NCBI GenBank assembly: GCA_023393165.1
Contig: JAEWMJ010000043.1
Span: 43,895-107,894 of the forward strand
Source of the DNA: Bacillota bacterium
GTDB taxonomy: Bacteria > Bacillota > Clostridia > Christensenellales > Christensenellaceae
Direction of reading: 5' to 3'
DNA: 64,000 nt
Part shown: positions 24,352 to 31,562 of the stretch, piece by piece
How positions within the stretch are numbered: position 1 is the stretch's first letter
Layout: every line of letters starts with the position of its first letter
Notes under the pieces: model-generated
Seen by the model: only the letters and a program-made list of their open reading frames with translations
Told to the model about the DNA's origin: nothing
Databases searched by the model: none
Made by a program: the position numbers and the translations under genes

Positions 24352-25506
24352 ATGTTTTCGAGGGAAAAAATGAGATACAACGCCCCCGTACTGGTGTCAC
24401 TTGTACTGATGGCCGTGCTGCTGCTGATCCCCACCGGATTTGAAGGCAAAGTCATATACAAGGGCGCGGAGCATTGCGCCGCCAAGGTACTGAGCTGCGA
24501 TAATAACGCCATCAAGGATACCGGATTGATGCGCGTGGGCGAGCAGCGGTGCGAACTTGAGTTTTTGGAGGGAAAATTCAAGGGGCAGCAAGCGACGGGC
24601 ATCAACATGCTCAACGGTTCGCTGGAGAACGACAAGGTTTATGAACCGGGCGACTGGGCGATGGTGGTGATAAACTATAAGGATACGGAAATTCTGTCAG
24701 TCAGCATGATCGACCATTACCGCGTCAACTACGAAATATTGCTTGCGGCTGTTTTTATTGCTTTTCTGGTCATATTTGCGGGAAAGACCGGGCTGCGCGC
24801 TATTCTTTCTTTTTTTGTGACGATACTCCTGATATGGAAGATCCTCATTCCCCTTTACCTGAACGGCGCCAATCCGATCTGGACCGGCCTTTGGATCACA
24901 TCGCTGCTTATGGTGGTGATCTTTTCCCTGGTATACGGATTTGAAAAAAGGTTTTTTGCGGCTATTTCGGGCAGCATGGCCGGAATGCTGCTGACCTGCC
25001 TGCTGGGCATAGTATTCACCGATTTGTTCAAAATTCACGGGGCGGTGATGCAGTATTCCGAGAGCCTTTTATACAGCGGTTATCAGGGGCTTAATCTTAC
25101 CCAGATTTTTATGGCCAGCATATTTATCGGCTCCTCCGGCGCAATAATGGACGTCTCGGTGGATATCACTTCCGCAATGAACGAGGTCGCGGAAAAAAAG
25201 CCCGATATCAGCCGGAGTGAGCTTATTAAATCCGGATTCAATGTGGGACGCGCCATCATGGGCACAATGACCACCACGCTGCTGCTTGCCTATTCCGGCG
25301 GCTTTATTGCCTTGATCATGGTATTTATGGCGCAGGGAACGCCGATTTACAATATATTCAACTATAAATACGTCGCCGCGGAAATTGTACATACAATTGT
25401 TGGAAGCTTCGGGCTGGTTGCGGTGGCGCCGCTGACGGCGATAGCAAGCGGTTTTTTGCTCGTACGAAAAGAAAAATGCAGAGAAACGCCGCCCCCTTCA
25501 AACTGA
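24352..25506 (+). CDS. YibE/F-family membrane protein
   Basis: A 384-residue membrane protein of the YibE/F family (function not established). An N-terminal anchor (about 9-25) precedes a beta-rich extracytoplasmic domain to about 130, then seven or eight transmembrane helices. The conserved segment IFIGSSGAIMDVSVDITSAM and the later IMGTMTTTLLLAYSGG are family hallmarks. ATG 24352 is chosen because GGATTGGAG precedes it; the frame extends five codons upstream to a TTG. It stands alone between two terminators. Confidence 0.85.
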   Translation: MFSREKMRYNAPVLVSLVLMAVLLLIPTGFEGKVIYKGAEHCAAKVLSCDNNAIKDTGLMRVGEQRCELEFLEGKFKGQQATGINMLNGSLENDKVYEPGDWAMVVINYKDTEILSVSMIDHYRVNYEILLAAVFIAFLVIFAGKTGLRAILSFFVTILLIWKILIPLYLNGANPIWTGLWITSLLMVVIFSLVYGFEKRFFAAISGSMAGMLLTCLLGIVFTDLFKIHGAVMQYSESLLYSGYQGLNLTQIFMASIFIGSSGAIMDVSVDITSAMNEVAEKKPDISRSELIKSGFNVGRAIMGTMTTTLLLAYSGGFIALIMVFMAQGTPIYNIFNYKYVAAEIVHTIVGSFGLVAVAPLTAIASGFLLVRKEKCRETPPPSN

Positions 25507-25542
25507 GAGACAGGAGCAAATCGTTTTTATTGAAAGCCTCCT

Positions 25543-25576
25543 GGTGTCCTTGCATGGCAATCCCGGAGGTTTTTCA
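25543..25576 (+). terminator. Terminator after the YibE/F gene
   Basis: CCTCCtGG and CCcGGAGG arms around a loop of about 17 bases, followed by TTTTTC. Confidence 0.55.
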
Positions 25577-25774
25577 CGTTTTTTAAATGGCGCAGGCGAA
25601 TGTATTTTGCATAACCGCCGGCGGGTATTCCAATTCACTATAGCGGATGGACGTAATATTATAATCACTGCTTCCTGCCAATTCTCTTAAAGAATTCTTA
25701 ATTTGACATTCAAACAATACTCTGATTATAATGAATTGTACTGATTTCCCATATTTGTTCTTTTTGGAGGTTTT

Positions 25775-26590
25775 ATGCGTTCTGATGGAATCCTGGTCAA
25801 GGATATTGATCCCATCTATATGATTATACCCTATGTTATAAGTAAACGTTACGATTCCATGAATATGATAACGCTGGAAATACCGGCGGAACCAATGCAA
25901 AAATATATAAAAAATTTGCGCGCCCAAGGACAAAACATATCGTATATGTCCATTCTGATAGCGGCATATATAAGAACGGTATTGGAGTTTCCCAAATTAA
26001 ACAGATTCGTTAAGAATAAACGTATTTATGAGCGGAATGAATTCTGCATTTCTTTGGTGGTTTTAAAGAACGACTATGAAACCATGTCGAAGATCTATTT
26101 TGATTTGACGGATACCATTTTTACGGTCCGGGAGAAGGTTGAACAATATATCTCCCAAAACAGGTCCGCCGAAAACGCCAACAAAACGGACCAATTGATC
26201 AAATCTTTAGTCCGGTTTCCGGTGTTGCTGAATATAACATTTTTTATGTATAAACTATTTGACGAATTCGGCTGGTTGCCAAAATCGATGGTTGATTCCA
26301 GCCCTTTTCACGCCAGTCTGCTCTTTTCAAACCTGGCAAGTATACGCACAAACCATATATTTCATCATTTATACGAGTTTGGCACAACCAGTGTTGCGAT
26401 AACAATGGGCAATATGCATGAAGTCCCGATGCGTGAAAAAAAAGAAGTAAAAATAAAACGCTGCATACCTCTCGGGATCGTCATGGACGAGAGGATCTGC
26501 TCCGGAAAGTATTTCTCGCAGGCATACAGAAGATTCACCGCTTATCTGAATGATCCAGAATTACTGGAGAATGCAGCGCAAAAAGACTAA
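25775..26590 (+). CDS. 2-oxoacid dehydrogenase E2 / CAT-like acyltransferase-fold protein, catalytic residues missing
   Basis: A 271-residue protein whose fold pattern resembles the E2/chloramphenicol acetyltransferase catalytic domain: SKRYDSMNMITLEIPAE, ISYMSILIAAYIRTV, LLFSNLASIRTN, GTTSVAITMGNMHEVP. Where active members have D-H-R-x-x-D-G, this one reads DERICSG: the catalytic His is Glu and the Asp is Ser. It is therefore unlikely to transfer acyl groups by the usual mechanism. It has no lipoyl or subunit-binding domain. The start is ATG behind GGAGGTTTT. Its A/T content is higher than its neighbours. Function unknown. Confidence 0.7.
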   Translation: MRSDGILVKDIDPIYMIIPYVISKRYDSMNMITLEIPAEPMQKYIKNLRAQGQNISYMSILIAAYIRTVLEFPKLNRFVKNKRIYERNEFCISLVVLKNDYETMSKIYFDLTDTIFTVREKVEQYISQNRSAENANKTDQLIKSLVRFPVLLNITFFMYKLFDEFGWLPKSMVDSSPFHASLLFSNLASIRTNHIFHHLYEFGTTSVAITMGNMHEVPMREKKEVKIKRCIPLGIVMDERICSGKYFSQAYRRFTAYLNDPELLENAAQKD

Positions 26591-26627
26591 AAAGTTTTCT
26601 CCCTGTGTTCTTGTTTGCTGAGCTATC

Positions 26628-27455
26628 CTAATAGTCTGTTAAGCAATCGATACTTCTAAATTCATATCCCATTTGACGGTACCGGTTGATTAGTTCGTCT
26701 AATAAAAGCGTGCTTGTCTTGGACGTACTGTGCAGAAGTATTACTGCTCCCGGATGGATACGCGGTATCAATTTGGAAAATGCGTCTTCTTTGCTTGGCT
26801 GTTTTTTATCATTATAATCATTGTATGCCAGACTCCAGAATATAGTTTTGTATCCCAATTCCTGCGCCATTTTTAGGTTTGCCTCGCTATACCGGCCGCA
26901 CGGCGGCCTGTAATATTTTTGCATTTCACAGCCTGTTGCCGATTCGTAAGCTTCTTCTGTCAGGAACAGTTGTTCTGCAAAGCTGCTTTTATTTTGTTTT
27001 CTCATGTCAGGATGCGACATCGTATGGTTGCCGACTAAATGTCCCTCATTTACCATTCTGTTTACTATTTCAGGATTTTTCTTAATATAATTCCCGGTTA
27101 AAAAGAATATAGCCGGGACCTGATTGCTTTTAAGCGTATCCAATATTTGTTCGGTATATCCGTTTTCATAACCGCCGTCAAAAGTTAAATAAATTACTTT
27201 ATCACTGCCGTTTCCTACGTAATAAGCGTCAAATTCCCGCAGATAATCAGCGTCCTCTTCTCCCTCGGGTGTTTCACCGGGATTAGGATACCATATTCCC
27301 CATTCGTTGCCATTATTTTCAGATAATTTACTAAAAATCATTGACGGTTCCTGAACTTTTATAAACAGCAGAATGATTAAAACCAATAATGTGAATATGC
27401 AACAGAATATACAAACCGTATAAAACTTATTTAAATTTTTCAAAATAATCACCAT
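26628..27455 (-). CDS. PdaA-like polysaccharide deacetylase
   Basis: A 275-residue NodB-domain deacetylase with one N-terminal membrane anchor (about 10-32). Motifs: YLTFDGGYENG (catalytic Asp followed by GlyGly in place of the usual DDG), GNHTMSHPDM (metal ligands), RPPCGRYSE, LLHSTSKT. The TFDxGYENG form is characteristic of the PdaA group, which deacetylates muramic acid so that spore-cortex muramic delta-lactam can form. This supports a spore-former. It is convergent with the E2-like gene, 37 bases apart. Confidence 0.85.
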   Translation of the reverse strand: MVIILKNLNKFYTVCIFCCIFTLLVLIILLFIKVQEPSMIFSKLSENNGNEWGIWYPNPGETPEGEEDADYLREFDAYYVGNGSDKVIYLTFDGGYENGYTEQILDTLKSNQVPAIFFLTGNYIKKNPEIVNRMVNEGHLVGNHTMSHPDMRKQNKSSFAEQLFLTEEAYESATGCEMQKYYRPPCGRYSEANLKMAQELGYKTIFWSLAYNDYNDKKQPSKEDAFSKLIPRIHPGAVILLHSTSKTSTLLLDELINRYRQMGYEFRSIDCLTDY

Positions 27456-27931
27456 TTCATAATTTGTTTTTTTACTTGGCAGATTCTATAATACTCTGCT
27501 ATTCTTTATGCTTTCTATTAATGGATTATGTCGGCATTTGATATTACGGATTTATTAAAAAGTTTACTTCTATGGATTCAAAGCAAGTTTACAATTATTT
27601 TAATGAATCTTACTGTTTTCCGCGTGCGAAGATTCACGTCAAAAGCAATGTAAAAAAACGCTCTATAAAAACATTTTTGGCACATCAGTGATATTATGAT
27701 ACACGCAGGCGAGCTTACACAAGGACGCTGGAAATGATATCACTTGCAAACCTACACCAGAACCGTCACCATATACAGCCTCATTACCGCAGGTTTGACG
27801 CCATTTTTTAGCTGCTGATGATATTTTGAATAAAATGTAATCTCCCTTGCATCCACGGGCTGTTTTTTGTTATAATCCAATGGGCAGTATTAACAAATTA
27901 TGTTATATATAAAGTCAATAAAGGGGTTTTT
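27456..27931. other. Decayed intergenic region with repeat copy
   Basis: No intact gene was seen. It contains repeat copy A (27615-27741). On the minus strand about 27756-27890 there is a roughly 45-codon open stretch (VDAREITFYSKYH, then QQLKNGVKPAVMRLYMV) with coding-like composition but no start, perhaps a gene remnant. The ribosome binding site AAGGGG of the next gene lies at its end. Confidence 0.4.
27615..27741 (+). repeat. Imperfect direct repeat, copy A
   Basis: It shares ordered blocks with 30949-31070: TTTCCGCGTG, TCAAAAGCAATGT, CTATAA, ATTTTTG, CATCAGTGATA and TGGAAATGAT. The two copies bracket about 3.3 kb. Confidence 0.6.
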
Positions 27932-28795
27932 ATGCTGAATAACTTCAAATTACAACCCATACGGTTTATTTTATTTTTCTACGTTTTGTGCTTTGTTTTC
28001 AGAGGTATTGAATATCTTGTAATCCGCACGGATCAGACCATTATTGGAGAGGCGTTTATTCATAAATTGTTCGGCATCGCCTTATTGGCGGCAGCTCTTT
28101 GGTTATTGAAATATAAATGGCCGGATATCGGTTTTCGCCGGGGACAAGCTGTTAGAGGCACTCTGTTAGGCTTGTTGCTGGGCGGCAGCGTATTTGCTGT
28201 GGCCTATACTGTTGAAATGCTGCTGCAAGCAAGCGCGGGAAACTCACCTTCACTGCAATTTTTCGTTACCAGCTATGCAATTCAAGGCAACCGGGGCATG
28301 CAAGATGGGCTTATGTTCATTCTAATTTGTATTGCGGGTAATATAATCAATGTAATCATGGAAGAAGGCGTTTTCCGTGGATTGTTTTTACGGCTGATGG
28401 AAGAGAAATATACATTCGCAAAATCGTGTATTTTAACTTCCATTTTGTTTGGTATTTGGCATATTATGCAGCCCGTGCGCAATGTATTGGACGGTGAACA
28501 ATCCGTTATGGGCGCGCTGATGTCCGGTATTTTGCTTGTAACAACCAGCACTTTATTAGCTATTCAATTTTGCATGCTTCTTAAAGTCACCGGATCAATA
28601 TGGGCAGGTATGGCCGCGCACTTTGTAAATAATGCGATCATCAACCTCCTGCATGTCTCTACGTCTGCCGGGGTTGACGAGATGCAGACAGTCCGTATTG
28701 CCATCGCCCAGTCGCTTTCATTTGTGGTGGTGCTGGTATTCTTCTTGCTCTACATTCGCCGGAAAAAGCAGCTAAAGGAAAGTCCGGTTTTATAA
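27932..28795 (+). CDS. CPBP-family intramembrane metalloprotease
   Basis: A 287-residue membrane protein with about eight transmembrane segments. The CPBP (Abi/CAAX-prenyl-protease-like) motifs are present: MEEGVFRGLFLRL (EExxxR), FGIWHIM (metal His) and AAHFVNNAIINLL (HxxxN). Such proteins cleave or process substrates within the membrane; several act in bacteriocin self-immunity, others are uncharacterised. ATG with AAGGGG upstream. It stands alone inside the repeat-bracketed segment. Confidence 0.85.
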   Translation: MLNNFKLQPIRFILFFYVLCFVFRGIEYLVIRTDQTIIGEAFIHKLFGIALLAAALWLLKYKWPDIGFRRGQAVRGTLLGLLLGGSVFAVAYTVEMLLQASAGNSPSLQFFVTSYAIQGNRGMQDGLMFILICIAGNIINVIMEEGVFRGLFLRLMEEKYTFAKSCILTSILFGIWHIMQPVRNVLDGEQSVMGALMSGILLVTTSTLLAIQFCMLLKVTGSIWAGMAAHFVNNAIINLLHVSTSAGVDEMQTVRIAIAQSLSFVVVLVFFLLYIRRKKQLKESPVL

Positions 28796-29258
28796 TATCC
28801 AGTATCAAACGTACTCAGCATTTTTCACTTATATCTTTTAATGAACATCTAGCTGCTTGAGTACCATAATTTTAGTGTGTTTTCACAATACTTACTTATA
28901 TGCCCGTTCCATGCGGTTTTAAGTCTCCGAATGCCTATTTCACCCATTTCCTGGCCTCATCCGCAAGCCCGGCCTTATTTCCCTCTTGCCGCTATCTTCG
29001 TCATTCTTCCGCAGCAATCCCATGTGCCGCATCAAAAGTTCCAGGGCCTTGGCCGTTGAGACTCATAGTATATAATTGCGAAAATCAAGCAACAATAACC
29101 GTATGTTTTAGAATGATAATGTGTGCAGTGCGGAACCGATAGCCGTCCGGCAAAAAAGAAACGGAAAAAACATCCCCCAAGAAGCGTCCCGATGTACGGC
29201 AGGTGAGTGGTGTGCTTTTTCAGGAATGACTATATAATGAGCGTAACATTTACGGGGT
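28796..29258. other. Intergenic region with phage remnant
   Basis: Apart from the terminase-like remnant on the minus strand (listed separately), this stretch has only short frames. A short minus-strand frame further down (GLADEARKWVK) has similar look and may belong to the same decayed gene after a frameshift. Confidence 0.4.
28942..29062 (-). pseudogene. Remnant resembling phage terminase small subunit
   Basis: The minus-strand translation from 29062 reads VSTAKALELLMRHMGLL then RKNDEDSGKREI, resembling the conserved KALELLGKHLGMF helix of small terminase subunits. It is preceded by a stop codon in frame and ends after about 40 codons, so only a fragment remains. It suggests past prophage sequence here. 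Confidence 0.35.
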
Positions 29259-30029
29259 ATGAGTTCAATGGAAGAGGGATTGGATATCATTATATCTCCG
29301 GTAAATCCGGTATGGGTGTGCGTCGCGGGTTTATTTATTCTGCTTTCCGTTCCGGTTTATTATGTGCTTAGGCGAAAGCCGTATGAAACCAAGCGTAGGA
29401 CGCTGCTTGTGATGGCTACCGCTAATTTGGCCCTTTTTTGCCTGTACCTTCTATGGTTTCAGCATCAGCCGGGCACGTCCTTTTTTAGCTGGGGCATGCT
29501 TCCCCTGAACCTGTGCAATCTTGTTACCGTCTTGTTTGTGGTGGCGTTGGTAACAAACAAAGAGCCTCTGTATAGTTTTTGTTTTTATGTGGGCATCGTC
29601 GCCGGATTTATGGCGATACTCTCGCCTGTAGGCGCCCTGAAGGAGATGGAGCTTTTTTCGCCTTTAATGACCGGCTTTTATGTTGTGCATTGCATGCTTT
29701 ATTTATTGGGAATCCTGCTCGCGGCGCTTAAGCTGTACAAGCCAACGTATCGTTCCGCCCTTCTCGCGGTGCTGTACCTTGAAATCCTGACCAGCATAAT
29801 TTATGTGATCAATCTTTTACTGCGAAATACCGTATACGAAGAAGCCAACTTCTTTTTCTTGTTTTCGACCGGAGGATCGCCATATCTGGAAGCACTGCAC
29901 GGGCTTGCTCCGGTTCCACCTTTTACTATGATGCTTTCCGTATTGCCAATTGCCATCGGAATTTTTATGCTGCTAACATTCCTGTACAAGATCTTTTCCG
30001 GGAAGCACCGTCTCTTCAAACGGAAATAA
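29259..30029 (+). CDS. YwaF/TMEM164-like integral membrane protein
   Basis: A 256-residue protein with about seven transmembrane segments and little outside them. Segments WGMLPLNLCNLVTVL, GFYVVHCMLYLLG and FLFSTGGSPYLEALHG resemble the YwaF (TIGR02206) family, in which conserved polar residues lie within the membrane; the human relative TMEM164 is an acyltransferase, but no bacterial function is established. The ATG is behind TACGGGG, a weak ribosome binding site. It stands alone. Confidence 0.6.
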   Translation: MSSMEEGLDIIISPVNPVWVCVAGLFILLSVPVYYVLRRKPYETKRRTLLVMATANLALFCLYLLWFQHQPGTSFFSWGMLPLNLCNLVTVLFVVALVTNKEPLYSFCFYVGIVAGFMAILSPVGALKEMELFSPLMTGFYVVHCMLYLLGILLAALKLYKPTYRSALLAVLYLEILTSIIYVINLLLRNTVYEEANFFFLFSTGGSPYLEALHGLAPVPPFTMMLSVLPIAIGIFMLLTFLYKIFSGKHRLFKRK

Positions 30030-30153
30030 ATTTTCTTTTACGGCAGAATGTTTTACATCTAGTAATTATATGGAATAGCAGCTAAATGTTTAATATTCAA
30101 TTCCCGATTATATTCATAACTGATCTAATGGCAAAAATACTGTTGAATAAGAT

Positions 30154-30254
30154 TTAGATTTCCTTAATAAATTCCGGGACATCATATTTCATACTTTCTG
30201 CCACACTGGTCGCCGAAAAATCTTCATTTTTCAAAGTCCAGCCGTATTCGCCCG
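30154..30254 (-). pseudogene. Possible C-terminal gene remnant downstream of and overlapping grpB-like end
   Basis: In a different frame from the GrpB-like gene, the minus strand reads EYGWTLKNEDFSATS then VAESMKYDVPEFIKEI and stop. The composition looks coding, but there is no start and the family is not recognised. It may be the tail of a gene replaced by the GrpB-like gene. Confidence 0.25.
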
Positions 30255-30824
30255 GTCCATGATTTCCTGAACAATTGAAGTTTTGGCATCTGCATAGTTC
30301 TGCACATGTTGCCAAACATGCTGAGCCAGAGTTCGCTTGACTTGCGCGTATTTATCTCGGTCGGTGTCGTTGGCACGCAGCCAATCACGGAAGCGCAGCA
30401 TTCGTTCGACCTCAGACGTTCCCTTGCTTAACACATGTAGATTGATGTCGGTATCGGGTCCGTTAAACAGACGGTGCTCGAACCAATCGGGCTCCCGTAT
30501 CCGAAGCGTATAACCGGCTGCCTCCAGGGCCGGAACATATGACGACTCGTCTGAAGAATCCGCTACGACCAGCAGCATGTCGATGATTGGTTTGGCACAC
30601 AATCCCGGCACCGAAGTTGAACCTACGTGCTCCAACTGCAATGCCCTGTTACCGAGTGCGGAACGAATCCGGTTGGCTTCCAGATCGAATAACTCAGGCC
30701 AGCGTGGGTCGTACTCGACGAGGGCAATGGGTGCATTATGTGGTTTCAGCTCCCCTACCGTAACCCTTTGAAGATATTCGTCGTTCGCAGGCGTGGAACG
30801 GTGACCGTTCTGCATGGATATCAT
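30231..30824 (-). CDS. GrpB-family (UPF0157) nucleotidyltransferase-like protein
   Basis: A 197-residue GrpB/UPF0157 protein. Motifs: VEYDPRWPELFDLE at the domain start, the signature EHVGSTSVPGLCAKPIIDMLL, and the later HVLSKGTSEVERMLRFRDWLRAN. The fold belongs to the nucleotidyltransferase superfamily; one group is linked to dephospho-CoA kinase, otherwise the activity is not known. ATG 30822-30824 is chosen because GGGAGGTGG stands five bases upstream; the frame opens 13 codons earlier. Its codon use looks richer in GC than the surrounding decayed zone, consistent with recent acquisition. Confidence 0.85.
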   Translation of the reverse strand: MISMQNGHRSTPANDEYLQRVTVGELKPHNAPIALVEYDPRWPELFDLEANRIRSALGNRALQLEHVGSTSVPGLCAKPIIDMLLVVADSSDESSYVPALEAAGYTLRIREPDWFEHRLFNGPDTDINLHVLSKGTSEVERMLRFRDWLRANDTDRDKYAQVKRTLAQHVWQHVQNYADAKTSIVQEIMDRANTAGL

Positions 30825-30948
30825 TGATCCACCTCCCTGTTCAATCAATTTGGGTAAAAACACGATTTCTCATAATATAAATAATTATACCAATAAATTC
30901 TTTCTTTCAGATACCGATTATTTTCATTATACGAAACTTATTTAATTG

Positions 30949-31070
30949 CTTTCCGCGTGTGCAGACGCAACCCATCAAAAGCAATGTCAAATAACCTCGC
31001 TATAATCATATTTTTGTCTCATCAGTGATAATCATTCGGGAACAAAAGAACTGGCACACTTGGAAATGAT
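30949..31070 (+). repeat. Imperfect direct repeat, copy B
   Basis: This is the partner of 27615-27741, sharing blocks TTTCCGCGTG, TCAAAAGCAATGT, CTATAA, ATTTTTG and CATCAGTGATA. It runs into the cotJC remnant. Confidence 0.6.
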
Positions 31071-31458
31071 CGGCTCCATGGTAAAACAGCTTACGGAAAA
31101 TGCGAGCATTGACGAGATCAAGCGCGCCGATCTGGGCGGATATTACTCGGACCATGACAAGGCGGTTTATCCCGTGAGCGCATCTGGTGTTCCGTTTACG
31201 GCAGCGTACATCCAGTCAAAAGGAGATCCGGTTACCGATCTGTATGAAAACATGGCGGCCGAGCAGAAAGCGCGGTCCACCTATGAATGGCTCATTAACC
31301 TTGCGGACGATCCGGATGTAATTGAACCTTTGAAATTTCTCCGTGAAAGGGAGGTAGTTCACTTCCAGCGGTTTGGCGAAGCTCTCAGGATCGTGCAGGA
31401 ATACCTGAACAGCCAAAAGCTTACGCCCGCGAAGATGCCGCCGATGATGAGAAAATAA
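31006..31458 (+). pseudogene. cotJC: 5'-truncated spore coat protein CotJC / manganese-catalase-like gene
   Basis: The open frame starts after a TAA at 31003 with no start codon; it reads SGTKELAHLEMIGSM at its beginning, equivalent to the middle of CotJC (EELAHLE is a di-manganese ligand motif), then continues about 130 residues with YEWLINLADDP and FLREREVVHFQRFGEAL to the normal C-terminus. Roughly the first quarter to third of a 190-residue CotJC is missing, replaced by repeat copy B. No cotJA or cotJB neighbours are seen. A TTG at 31060 could restart translation but has no ribosome binding site. It supports spore-forming ancestry. Confidence 0.7.
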
Positions 31459-31507
31459 AGGTTAATAAGAACTTAGCATATCATATGAGGAACTATACCC
31501 GGAATTC

Positions 31508-31544
31508 AAAATGCTTCCGCCGAAATATCCGGCGGAAGCATTTT
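31508..31544. terminator. Bidirectional terminator
   Basis: AAAATGCTTCCGCC (31508-31521) pairs perfectly with GGCGGAAGCATTTT (31531-31544), giving a T-tract on either strand. It separates the cotJC remnant from the convergent ABC permease gene. Confidence 0.85.
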
Positions 31545-31562
31545 GCATATCACCCTTATTAT

